Shown: positions 38,201 to 49,900 of the stretch, one piece after another
Numbering within the stretch: position 1 is the stretch's first letter
Layout: every line of letters begins with the position of its first letter
Program-made: the position numbers and the translations under genes
Notes under the pieces: generated by a model
Told to the model about the DNA's origin: nothing
Seen by the model: only the letters and a program-made list of their open reading frames with translations
The model's database searches: none
NCBI RefSeq assembly: GCF_050948175.1
Contig: NC_135204.1
Coordinates: 4,331,473 to 4,395,472 of the forward strand
From: Xylocopa sonorina
Taxonomy: Eukaryota > Arthropoda > Insecta > Hymenoptera > Apidae
Direction of reading: 5' to 3'
Length of the DNA: 64,000 nucleotides

Positions 38201-38258
38201 CTCCGGTACACCCTGGCACTTCCGGTACCACTATTGCTCGAGACAACGGAGAACCAGC
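31530..38258 (-). CDS. CABIT-domain signalling adaptor (GAREM/THEMIS-like), 5'-incomplete gene of at least four exons
   Basis: Seen in the sequence: exons 38115-38258, 33060-33391, 32449-32723 and 31530-32232 join in phases 1, 0 and 2 with GT-AG introns, and the product ends in a stop. The recovered part is about 480 residues. The first 250 or so resemble the CABIT domain: WFSVVSSS..., then AGEVLRLAAVFQD, then an LSARGEFYATCQ strand, then LPLRVRLVAGPLPIPLPRDY. These follow the order of GAREM1 and THEMIS CABIT segments. The remaining 230 or so are a basic, proline-rich tail with PPKPP, PLPPIPP and PPPPGG and four Yxx-hydrophobic motifs (YSKV, YAEI, YVKL, YNTV). Family knowledge: GAREM and THEMIS are cytoplasmic adaptors acting after tyrosine kinases through GRB2-type partners. 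Inference: a similar role here. No SAM domain is seen. The start codon and N-terminal part of CABIT lie upstream and were not found. No signal peptide or membrane segment is seen. Confidence 0.85.
32233..32448 (-). other. Intron between CABIT exons 3 and 4
   Basis: 216 bp, GTAAAC...TTCTAG, phase 2. AT-rich, as expected for an insect intron. Confidence 0.8.
32449..32723 (-). CDS. CABIT gene, third recognised exon
   Basis: 275 nt from acceptor CTATCGATAG to donor TGCAG|GTAAAC. It encodes VRLVAGPLPIPLPRDYSGLM, a run giving GPIVLGCAVPLLPERPLP, then LGCPSEARLLASPKMQRLLS. It completes the CABIT domain. Introns on either side are short (336 and 216 bp). It ends in phase 2 (AG), completed by the G that opens the last exon to give Arg. 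Confidence 0.85.
33060..33391 (-). CDS. CABIT gene, second recognised exon
   Basis: 332 nt from an acceptor TTTCGTTTCAG to a donor CTGAGA|GTGAGT. It encodes ENGNLRAHYTKTTVRAGEVL, a Ser/Gly-rich insert (VSSGISGVVSGVPEGKSSRS), then SHGHELFAPLSARGEFYATC and HQLARRDLPLR. The AGEVLxLxxxF and LPLxxxGxF-like strands are the parts that most resemble THEMIS and GAREM. The open frame continues into both introns, so a single-ORF reading would give wrong ends (32985-33476). The next exon starts in phase 0. Confidence 0.85.
33392..38114 (-). other. 4.7-kb intron of the CABIT gene
   Basis: GTGAGT...TTTCAG, phase 1. Mostly AT-rich. It contains an old two-copy duplication (35167-35346), a G/T-rich stretch near 35400-35660 and a CpG-rich patch at 36480-36880. 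No internal gene recognised. The small ORFs here are unassigned. Confidence 0.7.
35167..35346. repeat. Diverged two-copy duplication, period about 112 bp
   Basis: Two versions of ATCGTTATnC(C/T)G(C/T)GTAAT... followed by GATGCTT(T/C)C(G/A)ATTTAAAA and AAATACGAA lie side by side, with about 80% similarity by eye. The minus ORF 35107-35346 reads through both (MCRFSYFFKLEASL and HYRSYFFKSKASL-like halves), which is a repeat shadow. Confidence 0.6.
38115..38258 (-). CDS. CABIT gene, first recognised exon
   Basis: This exon of 144 nt is bounded by an acceptor, TCGTTACAG, and a donor, ATGG|GTGAGT. It encodes WFSVVSSSNSGTGSARV through RAYTLTHSKM. It starts with the last two bases of a split codon and ends with the first base of one (G). 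That G completes GAG (Glu) with the AG opening the next exon, so phase supports the join across a 4.7-kb intron. W-F-x-V at the start matches the first conserved strand pair of CABIT. The exon was overlooked in simple ORF terms because it is short. Confidence 0.8.
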
Positions 38259-41200
38259 CTGTAACGAACAGAGATTTATTTGTAAGACAAAAATATATGA
38301 TTGAAAGATGTGATTTGGACAGGTAAATTAATTATTACATTTTTTATAAGAAGATTATAATACTATAATTGAAAATAATAATTGATTAAACTTATTCTAA
38401 TTTAAAATACCTTTGTTATTAAATTTATATATTGATTATTTAAATCTCTATCTTTATTTTATTCAATTATAAAATACTTTTTAATACAATCAAATCTGTT
38501 ACAAGAATATAATACTTTTAAAATTAAATAATTATAGAATAATTTATAGTTTATCCATCACTGTTATTTAAAACTACCGATTCGTCTGAAACAACGAAGT
38601 TACTGTTTTGTACAGAGACAAAATTATAAGAACATTGTTGTACTTATTCATTAATTAATTGGTAAGATTTTGTAGGGTTTTGTAGCGATCAACGTAAATT
38701 TTTCGAGAGCAGTGTGCGAGGTATTGCGGGCCCTCAGAAATTGGGTCTTGGTGCACTGTCATTCCAACTCCCATACACAACAGCGATTCGTTAGCGCGTT
38801 CACGTGGTTCGTTCTAAAGCGAACGTGAGGAACATTACCACTGCGAGCTGCTATTCCAGTTTACGATGAAAAACCGGCCTTTCATAAACTCACGTCCACG
38901 CCAACGGCATTAACGTAACCTCTGATCGATGGCTAATAACTTTTTGCGAAATCACAATGCCAATTCGACCCACTTTGCTAGGACGATCAAACGACACGAC
39001 GTGAAAAAGGAAGTGAACAGCGGAGTTTTTTTACACCCGGTGAACGAGATTCTTAAACTTCCTTTCTCGTGGATAATTTACTGGACACATTTTATCATTC
39101 TTCGACGAACGATTCTTTTTTATTACATTATTTCGTTCGATCATCATATTTGCGGTTCATTTCCATTGTTTGATAAAGTTTCGCTTTTATTTCAACGCTG
39201 GTGACTGAAATTACTTAAAGAACGTAGAGGTTAGGAAAGCAACGCAGCCGTAACGTCTGTTAGATATGAAAATCTCGAACTCCTCCGTACGTAAACATTT
39301 TTTACCAAACTTTATGGAATGTAGTGAATGTATCGCGTGGGCGTGCAGGAATGTACACGCCGTTTCGTCCATTAGAATCGAGCATCGACTGGGTGTATCA
39401 CTCGAATTATCGCCGATCGAGGATGGTCGGCGACGAAAAATCCACGGAGCCCTTGGACGCAAAGTTTTCAGGCTTAAATTAATAATTTATCGACGATTTC
39501 CAGAATATACACCCGATTCACCGTGCAATTTATAGCCGAATGTAAAAACATCCACCGGTTGTCCCGACTTCACGTACAATGGGGGCGTATAAATCGCTGA
39601 ATCGATTTGCAAGCGGTTTACATCGTATTTCCGCCATCTTGAATTGATTTACAGCTAGTACTAATGCGCGAGCCCCGATGATTGTTCCGTCCTTTCCGCG
39701 GAACGTCCTTTCCGCGAATGTATTAACGTGGGTGTTTTATCGCCGATAGAACGCGTCCGGTTTTATGAACGACGGGAAATTTATCGTCGATCGAGCCCGC
39801 TCTGCCAGGCTAGATTAAATTACAATCTCGTCCCCCCCCAAAGACAAAGGGACTCCGCGACACTTAACGGCGCGCGATAAATTTCGCTGGTGGGGGCCTC
39901 TAATTACGCCTGTTGCGTGCCCGCCAGACGAATTTCCGACGTCGTATTCGACGACTATCCGGCACCGTCGTTGCCGCTGTCGCAATAAACGCGTTTACGG
40001 CCGTACGTCGTCGTATTCGTGAAAGTAAAAAATACTTGATACGCGCTGCCGCGAGTAAATTTTGTAAGAGGACTTGCTTTTATTTATTGGCCACCGTTTA
40101 CGGTACGCGAAGCGATAGGACGTCAGGTTTGACTGGTGCTGTTGAGAACGGACGGCGGTGCTGTTGTGTGTTGGGATAATTCCGTTAAATTATGGGGTTG
40201 CGGTGAGATGCATTGTTTGAGAGACGAATTTATGTTGTCTGTAGCGATAGTATTCCGATCGAGTGATATTGGAGAAGCGTTTATTGTCGAGGGTGTTCGC
40301 ATCCCCTTAGTGTTCTTCTTTTTTCGATAGATACTTATTGGTTTTAATCGTGTATCTGAACGTTGAAAGTTGAGACAATTAGATTGTGGATGTTTGCGGA
40401 AAAATTAATAGTTTTATAGAAAATGGAAACAAATGTAGAACCTAAATAGACAGAAATGTGTTTTGCAATATTAAGGAATCTTAAAATTGAAAACTAGTAT
40501 ATTATTAAACTTTATTACATTGCATAAGTAATAATTAAGCTACCTTCAAAAATTTCAACTTTTGAAGGAACCTCTGAAAAAACCTCTTAAAAATCCGAAA
40601 TATTTTCAAGCGTAAAATTTTCAAGAATATCCAATTGTGAACGAATCCAAAATTCCACCAACAGTCTCCATTAGCTATTCAAAACAGTTCCTAGTGCTCT
40701 AAGTCCAACACCAGTCACAGCCAGTGTATATTCGCGATACTTCACGCTGCGGACCGTTACTCAAACACGATCTATCCAGATAAGCAGAGAGTCTTGAACA
40801 CGCGATGATATACATTAATGCATCGCCATTGGAGTTCATTCTATTACGGCTGGCTGGTACGGTTTTGCCATTAATATTCGATTAACCTGTGTCCCGTGAA
40901 CAATGCAGTCGTGGCTCTTCTGCGGTGTTTTGGCTCGTGGACCGACGGAGGCTCACCTCTTTTGTGGTTCTTTTTTTTTCAGCCGTTTCTGAACGTGCTT
41001 CGATCACGAAAGGAAATACGGTTGTATGGAAATTGGATCCGGAATTTTATCTGTAGAAATAGATTTCTTGATAACTTTCGCGTGTTGATTGAATTTTTTG
41101 TTTCTTCACGATGATATTCAATAAACTGACGCTGATACACGTGTAATTTAAAGACAAATTAAAAGAAATTAAATTATAGATATATCAGTATCTTTGAAGA

Positions 41201-44200
41201 GGTTAAATATCTACATTTCTGAACTAATTTAATCCGACAATAAATATAAGCAATGCGACTGCTTCAACTTCTTGTCATCACAAATCTTAATTAATAAAAC
41301 TCAGTTATTCAATTCTGAATAAACAAGAAAGAGGGCAAGATAATTGAATAACTGCATGCTGAGGTTTAAAAAGGAAACTAGGCCAAACGGTGAACGATGC
41401 CTCGCTCTTTTGCAACATCTCAGTGCTCTTCCTCCGACATCTCTACGTCACGTAGGTTGGAATGTAATCAAATTACCATTAAACCATGCAATTTCTAAAC
41501 AACAAATCACCTCGAAGCACCCATCGAGGTGTTCTTGCCAAAAACCGCCTGGAACCATTGTTGCCCCGAATCGATCGATTCCAGCGTCCACTTCCTTCGC
41601 GATGGCGAGCTTTCTTCTCACCCCAGCTCGACCAGCTGACAACGTCGCGTATAATTTCCCTCCTCAGAGATTATATCGCGGCATGTCTCGCGCGTGTATA
41701 CCCACGCGACCGTGTATATTCATACACGCGGTAACCAATTACGTCGCCGTCGAATTACGCAAGGAGGAACGTAGCCGTATGCTAATCGTTCGTTGTGAGA
41801 AACGAAAAAGAAATCAGGCTGGCACCCGATGCTCATTAGGCCCGCGGAACGTTGCCAAATACATGCCAATCGGACTTATTCAGATCGCTCTCATTATCTC
41901 GGAGGTCAGGGCAAGCTGGGAAGTAAGAATGAATTCCAGCCGGCGACTTTCACGTTGCGTAACACCGCTGTTCTCTCCTTTTCCTTTGCCTCTGTGTCGC
42001 TCTATGGGCCTATTTCGTTCCCGTGCGCACGCACGTGAACACCGTGTCCGTGCATCAGCACGTAATCGATGCCTATCCGCGAGCAAATGAATTTAGCTAC
42101 CAACTGTGGCGATGCCGTTCCCGAACCCTTTACCAACGACCAATAAGCGGATCACGGAAAATGGAATTAAAAGGTGCGGAGCAACCACAAGTCGATGATA
42201 GAGCAGAGTTAACCCTGTGACGGTGTTTAATTTGTTTTTCGTTTCGTCGAGCTTTTTTATTTCTTTCAGAGATTTCGCGGTTTTTCATTGTAAAGTTTCG
42301 CGTTTCACGAAGTTTCTGAAAGTTGTCGCCTCTGTTGTAGCTATACAGTTGTAAATAACTGAATTTCGTACAGAAATGATCAGAATTTTGAATAATTTCC
42401 AAGTTAAGACTAAACATTTTTTCGAGAAATGATTTACTGTTTTACTGTAAAGTAATTATTTGAAGTAAGAATGTTTGCAGCAACGAGGATCGTTGATCGT
42501 ATTATGGTGTCTGAGTTCAAACGCTCAGAACCAAATCTAACGAATAAAATGTATAAATGTTAATGATATTTGCAACTAAAATGCTTTTAGAAAAGTTTTA
42601 GCTCTTAACTATCAAGTTACCAAAAATCCTTTCTGTTTTCTGTAGTATTTATGTGCGTGAGCGTTCGTAGAAGTACATTGGCTGGGAAAGCGTTGACCTC
42701 TTCTACTTAAAAAGAGCTCGTTGAGCGTACACCAAAATGGAGGCCAACTGGATGCACATTTCACTTGTAAAATTAATTCTTACATCTTTCCCTCGTGTTA
42801 TTTAATCTATTAAAAAAAAAATACATTGACAAAGCATATTAATATTTGATTTTGCTTAAATAAACACTTCTATTCCTGAAATCAGATCTTTCAACATTTG
42901 TTCGAATTCTTCTCAGTGCAATCTCATTATCTGAAATTTCACAGTATAATGAGAAGATTAGTCACGCAAAAGTGACGATATTATTTCAATACGTGGTTCA
43001 ACTATTCCAACCTACAATCTATCTTCATCTCCCGAGTTAACTTTCACGGATCAAAACGCGCATTAAAACCACATCATCCATAAATCCTGAGCAGCAAAAT
43101 CTAACACGACCAAATCACAATTCTTCAAATTACAGCCAGCCGTCATTCGTCCGAGAAGTTCACTCGGTACAATCCAACTTCCACTCTGAAACGATGCAAC
43201 GAAACTTTGCGCGAGCTCGATGGCGCATCTCAAGTTTATTCTCAAATTATCCGCCGCGAGGATTTCACTTTCGACGCGCCATTGATGGGCCACGTTGCAT
43301 CCGCGTGTTCAATCTGTCATTAGAACTGTCTCTGCCTCGCTGTCCGCTCATTTCCTACGGACACGATGAAATATTGAGATCGTAACAAACGAAACGCTCG
43401 TTCGAACGTTTCCTATCCTCTCCTGGGCCATTGTACTCAAAAGCAGGATGCATTGGCGCGAAAAAAAGTGAATCTTTACCCGTACAGTTAATTCCACTGC
43501 GCCTTTCAACTGTTCCAACGTGCGCCTCGGATATTTCACACAGTCGTGCGCTATTCGAAACACGCGTTGCAACATTTGGAAGTCGAAACGTATCTCTATT
43601 TGGCCACCATTTTCTTTCGATCGCGTTCACAGAAGTTTCGCGTTGCACAAACGTTCGCAACCAAATCGTTACGTAAACTGGTAAACAATTTCATTGTTTT
43701 ACATACGTAGTAGTATCAAGCACTCTCCTCGTTTCCCATAAACGCAAAAACTAACGAAAAGAAATGCTAAAGAAAATCTAGCGTCGATATTTAAAATTGT
43801 CAGCGTCCGCACTTTGATACAACTATTTTCGTTATCCGTGGAACAATGAAAATTTAATTAGCGGTGACAGCGAGCGATAAGATCGACGTGATCCTCGATC
43901 GCGACCAGAACTTTCCACACCAGCGTCGTTTCGTTAGAAATACTTTCTTGCCAGCGTTCCCAGGGCCCCCGAGTGTACATAATCAGCGCGATATTACCGC
44001 GAATCTGATAAACGCATTACGTTATGTGGATGAGGCTTCCGTGACTTTCCAGCGAACGGAGGAATTCAAACGGTATTGTAAGGACGCTCCCCACGTTCCC
44101 AAACCCGGCGCAACGAATGGGACTCGTCGCACGTAACGTCCGCCGCGTGAAAGGCAATTCTTTTTTTTCACGATATCGTTCCGCGAGACTAGGAAGTCAA

Positions 44201-44370
44201 CGGGGCCCCTGCTTGTTCTAGGAAGATGCGCCATTTAACGCGTTCGACTGCTCGTCTGTGTACTCATCCCCACCATTGAGATTGGTCACTCGTCGGCAGC
44301 ACCGTGTCGTAAAATCAGCTTCTCGTTTCACGAAATTAAGTTCGTTCTATGGTGCGTTATTTATGTGTTT
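38259..44370. other. Upstream of the recognised CABIT exons; no exon identified
   Basis: This must hold, or lead to, the missing 5' exon(s) of the minus-strand gene, but none could be recognised by CABIT similarity. CpG-rich islands occur at about 39240-40170, 41390-42230 and 43040-44320. Open frames such as 41344-42090 (+, 248 codons) and 43864-44136 (+, 90 codons) have no recognisable domain. Confidence 0.45.
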
Positions 44371-44793
44371 TGTTGTTGTCGAATGTGTGTTTAATTACGC
44401 GTTGTAGCAACAAGAATTTTGGGAATTGTAGGAGAGGAACTCTGGTGCACAAGAATTGATATTTTAAATATCTGTCTTGTTGTTGTCGAATGTGTATTTA
44501 ATTACGCGTTGTAGCAACAAGAATTTTGGGAATTGTAGGAGAGGAACTCTGGTGCACAAGAATTGATATTTGAAATATCTGTCTTGTTGTTGTCGAATGT
44601 GTGTTTGGTTACGCGTTGTAGCAGCAGGAATTGTAGGAATTATAGGAGACGAAATCTGGTGCACAAGAATTGATATTGTAAATGTCTGTCTTGTTGTTGT
44701 CAAATGTGTGTTCAGTTACGCGTTGTAGCAGCAGGAATTGTGGGAATTATAGGAGAGGAACTCTGGTGCACAAGAATTGATATTGTAAATAGA
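44371..44793. repeat. Four-copy tandem array, period 107 bp
   Basis: TGTTGTTGTC occurs at 44371, 44478, 44585 and 44692, exactly 107 bp apart. Units share ACGCGTTGTAGCA and TCTGGTGCACAAGAATTGAT. The minus ORF 44464-44703 is a repeat shadow. The array directly follows a CpG-rich block. Confidence 0.93.
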
Positions 44794-46825
44794 ATGTAAT
44801 TATTTGATTAATGTGCAATGAATGTTGAATTTATTTTTATAGAATTAATGTTTAATTTTTGTTTATTTTATAGGAATATGTAGAATATCGTTTTATTGTT
44901 AACTTGTATATTTTAGTAGGGTTTTATGTATTCTTAATGTAAATTGAGATTGAAAGCAGGTGAAAGGTAGATTTTGAGAGTCATAGTCGATGTGCCTGAG
45001 GGTTGAGCGAAAAATTTAATTGAATCGCTGGCCAAAGGTTCGATGGATCGTTAATTAGAATGTCATGGCATTGCCTCATGGAAGTAATTCCAGAAATTAT
45101 TCTACCTCATTAGTTATGTAACTACATATTAAATTATTACGACATTTTAAGATCGATGTATTTGATTCGATATTAATTCGATCGCGTTGTGATTATATCG
45201 GAGTTAATTGGAATTCACGATCAGCTATCTTTAAAGTACTATTTGCGGCGGCACAAGTGCGTGTGTTTCGAAATAGCGAGACTTTTCGTAACGTGCGTTT
45301 TATAATTATCATTCGTTGCTACTTTACAGATTCGAAACATTGTAGAACTTAATTGCGCAGGTTTGTGCAACCGTAATGCAAACAGTGTATTTCGCAGTTC
45401 AGGTGAAACGAAACCGAGTGATCCAGCTACTGTTACAGTAATACCCGTTGCATTACAATCTTACTCCCTTTTTGTTCGCTTAACGATTTGGTAACAGTCA
45501 AGCAAAACGTTCTCCAGCTGGTAATAATGGTATATTTGAAACACGATAATTGCGTTTGTTTTTCACATTCAACGCTGCAAAATGTTGTACAAATAAAAGT
45601 AACTTGTTTCGCGGCAAGGGGATAATCACGTTTGTTCAATGAATCGATGAAATTGGTAAACGTGGCAAAAAATTCTGTTTCGAAGAAATACGATTTTACA
45701 CTTTTGATACCTGGGTGTAGAAAATGATTTCACGGATCAAAATCGAGAACAATAACAGTATCTCAGAAAAACTATCTGAAAAATTTGTTAAATGCGCGCG
45801 CCATACAAAGATACGAACCCTTTCCTAGTACGACGTGGGTGGTCGCTCGAAGTAGTATAGAACTTTCGTCACGCGTCGCATTGGCGATGGAACCTTAGCA
45901 TCTTGGAATCTCGTGCATCAGTGCACGCGTATCCTGTCAGATTGTTAAAGCTGTAGAATCTATTCTTACATTTTATAGCAATTCTTGTCGAACGCTCGAT
46001 ATATTACATTATACTTTAAATTATCCGAATACTTTATAATTTTTAATATTAAAAACAGTTATTAGATTCAATAATATAAGAAAAATTTATGTTTCATGTT
46101 TGAAAATCTTGAGAAAATTAGTATTTTGCAGTCGTAGAAATAGAAAACTGTATTGTTATGTTGCACTGGAATATGGCGAATGTTATCCTTGTGGGCGTTT
46201 CACGATACTCTCTTCGATGACAGCTGTTCAACCGGAAAAGTATCACCCATCTGGAGGTAACCGACTTCTTGTTTCTGGTCCGCGAACCATGACGGAGAAA
46301 CAGTTTTCTCGTATTGCGAGATGAAACTGCGCGCTTTTGTTGAGGCTACCCCCCTCGACAGATACGAAGCGCATTCCCTTGTTCGAGCGATTTGCTGGTA
46401 AATTTTGCGCTCGTCAATTTATTTCTTTGCTGTGGTCAGTAATTAAATAGCATTTTTCATCGATATTTTACTCTCTGTAATATGGACGAACATTTTTTTA
46501 ATTGTTTTCGTATTATCGTTAATAATTATCAAATTAAGGAGTCACAAACGACATTAGTATGACTCATTAACCAGTAGATGATTTATATTTGAAATATTTA
46601 CAGGTTAATCTCTTCAAAGATTGACTGACACGTATGTATACGTTCAGATGTATTAAACTTCTTTTGATTATTTGAAAGATAGCATTAATATTTAATAATT
46701 TTCACTAAGTAATGTACTAACTCATCGCACCCCATATTTTCAATTGTGTTGCCACCAACTCTCTACTATTTCAAGTGTATTACTTGAGATTTACTTCAAA
46801 GGACAGTTTCTCGACTGCTACTTGT
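44794..46825. other. No gene seen; AT-rich sequence
   Basis: AT-rich, with short unassigned frames. Near 46659-46695 lies a diverged relative of the 316-bp array core, listed separately. Confidence 0.45.
46659..46695 (+). repeat. Diverged relative of the 316-bp array core
   Basis: TTCTTTTGATTATTTGAAA plus ATA and TTAATATTTA-type continuation matches the array units at 11.3-13.3 kb at about 33 of 37 positions. The upstream GACACGTATGTA also resembles the unit's GAGACGCATGTA. This indicates a dispersed family member outside the array. Confidence 0.55.
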
Positions 46826-46999
46826 AAACAATATTGTCTACTAATTATATAAAATAGAGCTTTCAAACTTTGTTGTAATTTGTATTTATGGAAATTGTAT
46901 TTATGGATTTTATGTATTTGTATTTAATATTGTCTACTAATTATATAAAATAAAGCTTTCAAACTTTGTTGTAATTTGTATTTATGGAACTTATATTTG
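46826..46999. repeat. Two-copy tandem duplication, period 96 bp
   Basis: ATATTGTCTACTAATTATAT starts at 46831 and 46927, followed in both by GAGCTTTCAAACTTTG (or AAGCTTTC...) and TAATTTGTATTTATGGAA. Almost identical copies, so recent. Confidence 0.85.
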
Positions 47000-49900
47000 T
47001 TTGTTTCTTTTATCTACCGACGTCGAGCCGAGACAGAGAAGCAAAGAGAAGTTCAGGACGGCTGAAAACGAGAGAAGGAGAAGGAGACAAGGAAACGGAA
47101 GAGCGTTTCATCCTGGGCGTTTTGATGGACTCATCAATAAGGCTACCTAGCAGCTCGGTGACTTGAACGCGGGATAGGTTAGAGGAACTGGAAGGTTAAG
47201 TGAGAAACTGTTGTGGCTTGGTCCCTCAAGTGGCGAGCGCGTAGGAGGGCCGTCACGTCACCTCTCTGTCAGTGATGAACGATATCCAATTGTCCGTCTA
47301 ATTCCTCCCGTTCGTATTGATGCGTACGGTTTTGAGTGGCAGTGGGTATAGAAACCCGGCGCGCTATTGTAGCGGCTTTTGTGGATGCGTCGAGTGCCGT
47401 TGCCATTGTCAGCGTCGATTCAGGTCAGAAAGTTATTAAATAGGAACTGAACGATTAAGCGAGAACTCGCGAGTAACCGTTGCAGAGCGATTCGCAGCGC
47501 AAGATTTACAAGTTCGTCGCACGAACACTTGGAGGATTTTTAGCGACTTACTTTATCTTGAGCGAATTCTGTTATTCTTGATTTTTGTCTTACGTGTGCT
47601 TTAGCGTTTGATCTGTATCGTTGAAAGCCATCAACACTAGCTATTGTCCTTTTTCAACGCCATCGTTGAAACGGTCTCGTTTTTACGTATGCAATCGATC
47701 AATTTTGCAAGATCTCTACTCTCACGCATTCCTAACTTGACTTGTTACGTTTTTATTTATTCCACTGTAGCACTAGCGGGTATTGCGCTTATTAGGCTCG
47801 TACGCCCTAGTAAATTTTTCACAGCTGTTCAGTTCTACTCTGAGAGTCCATTTGCAATTAGGCTGATTTGGAAAGGCGATTCAAAAGTAATTAGTATAAT
47901 AGAGTATAATATATACATCAAAGGATAGAGTAATATGTAGCACACTGACATCGCAGCAAATGTGCTTTACCATTTTACTAGAATGGAACAAATTTGAAGT
48001 CTCAGACATATTCCACGCGTTTCTATGCCCCATCAAGAGTACTGTCTGCATTGGCATTTAACGAACGCAAATAAAAACCAGAGAAAAAGCCGCTACCCAA
48101 CACGTACACGATTATAATATCCCCATCGTATCCTCGCGTCGATTGTTATATAAGACCACTTTACCGCTACCCAGTGTTCCGTTCATTCCGCAAAATCCAT
48201 CAGGGGGCCAGGCTAATTGGCGCTGGCGGACGTGCCATACCCGTTCACCAGCCCCCGGACCGTTAGAACGATCAATGTACAATTAAAAGGGGATTAATCA
48301 ATGCGAAGGCGAGCAGGTCCAACGCTTTTACGCGCAATCTCGTCGCATTGAACGGGTCCGCTCACTCGTATATCTCTCGCCACGGTTTCCGTCATTTCAG
48401 ACTCCCGCTTGAATGGTTCCACGTAATAATCGGCTGGCTGAAATAGGTGGCTCGTTTTTCAAACCGTAACACACCGGCCAGCGACAGTTATGCACACGGA
48501 AGACACCGTTCGCGATGGAACGAGGCAGCCTATTAGCGATGGGAACGACACCCTCGCGATCGTTTCACGGAAACCGCTCGTCCGCTTTTTCAACCACCGA
48601 TTATTTCGTCCCATTCGCCGTGGAAGCGCGGTTCGATCGTCGACACCTGAGGAGACCAACGATGGCGCTGCGCTCGCGCGAACACAAGTATCGAGTGGAC
48701 GTCGTCGATCTCAGCGGTGTTGCTTTTGCTCGCGAGCCAAGCGGTTTTTCAACGGGCACGGTTCTTGCAGTTCCGTTCGGAATTTCCTTTAGGTTGCCAT
48801 GGGAAAGCTGCCGTGGTTAATTGCCATCCTTTTTTTGCCGGTTCTTTTCGCCCTCAAGGATTAAGTTGATCCATAAGATTGGAGTTTAGTTGCTCAGGTT
48901 TAATTCGAAGTTTTCGTTGGGTTGGTTGTGTACGTAAAATAAGGATGCTGAGGTGATCGATCGTTATTCAGTCTTGATTTCTTTTACAGAAAACGGAATA
49001 CGTAAAAGTTTAGTACAAGTTATTGTGTTTTTAAGTCTTGAACAGGAAATTAGTCAATTAAGATGAACCAAATTAGATTTGAAAATTTCATTTTCTCGAA
49101 AACGTGGTTATGAACCAATGTAAGTTATTGTACATGTTTTTATTTAATTGTAGTGTAAATTATAGAATATTTTCCATGTACAGAGTGTTTCGATTTATAC
49201 ATCCTGTATTGGGCTATTTAAATATTTTTCGTTAAGCTGTAATATTAAGAAAAATATTCCTTAAGTTAAGAATTGGATGAAAGAAACATTTTGTTAAAGA
49301 TTCATCTCCAAAAACACCATTAAATTATACAACGATACTATAGTACGCAAAATGTTTAGTGTTAAAGAAAGTGATACTTAAACCGGATCACTTAATCCTT
49401 ATGTAAACGATATTATCAAGTAATATCAATTTTCAGTTTCACTTTTATATTAATTTTATGCTCGGAGAATTTCACTATCGTCACATTTTGCCTTCCGCTG
49501 CCTCAAGATTAGATACAGGCCCCGCTGTAATGTATAGTACACTCATTACTATTAGATTATACGGCTTACATACATTTTTCAGTGCATGAAAATCGAGAAA
49601 GTCAGAGTTAAATTCCGTTTAGAAAGTTGGACTTAGACCACTTGTCGAGTCCTTCGAATTATTTCTGTATGTGTACTCATTAGACACATTAGGGTTCTAC
49701 CTGTAGCACTCAACTAATACGTACTTTTCCTTTTTTCTTACTATGTAAACTGGGGGAATGGATCTGGAGATGAAAAAATAATATTCTGTACAATTTTTTC
49801 TAATTTAAAATAATATCGTACAACTAAAAAAATAAAATAATAGTATATTTTATATTTGTTACATATTATTTTATATTTCACATTGCAATGATAAAAAAGG

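Noticed and set aside
41344..42090. 248-codon plus-strand ORF, the longest besides the CABIT terminal exon
   Set aside because: It starts at a non-ATG codon, has no domain or consistent codon texture, and crosses a CpG-rich block where other phases are also open. A conservation test would be needed to revive it.
43864..44136. 90-codon plus ORF with fairly coding-like codons
   Set aside because: No ATG start, no recognisable domain, and a CpG-rich context with overlapping minus frames. Kept only as a weak possibility.
44464..44703. 79-codon minus ORF with internal repetition
   Set aside because: It reads the 107-bp tandem array. The repetition comes from DNA, not a protein repeat family.
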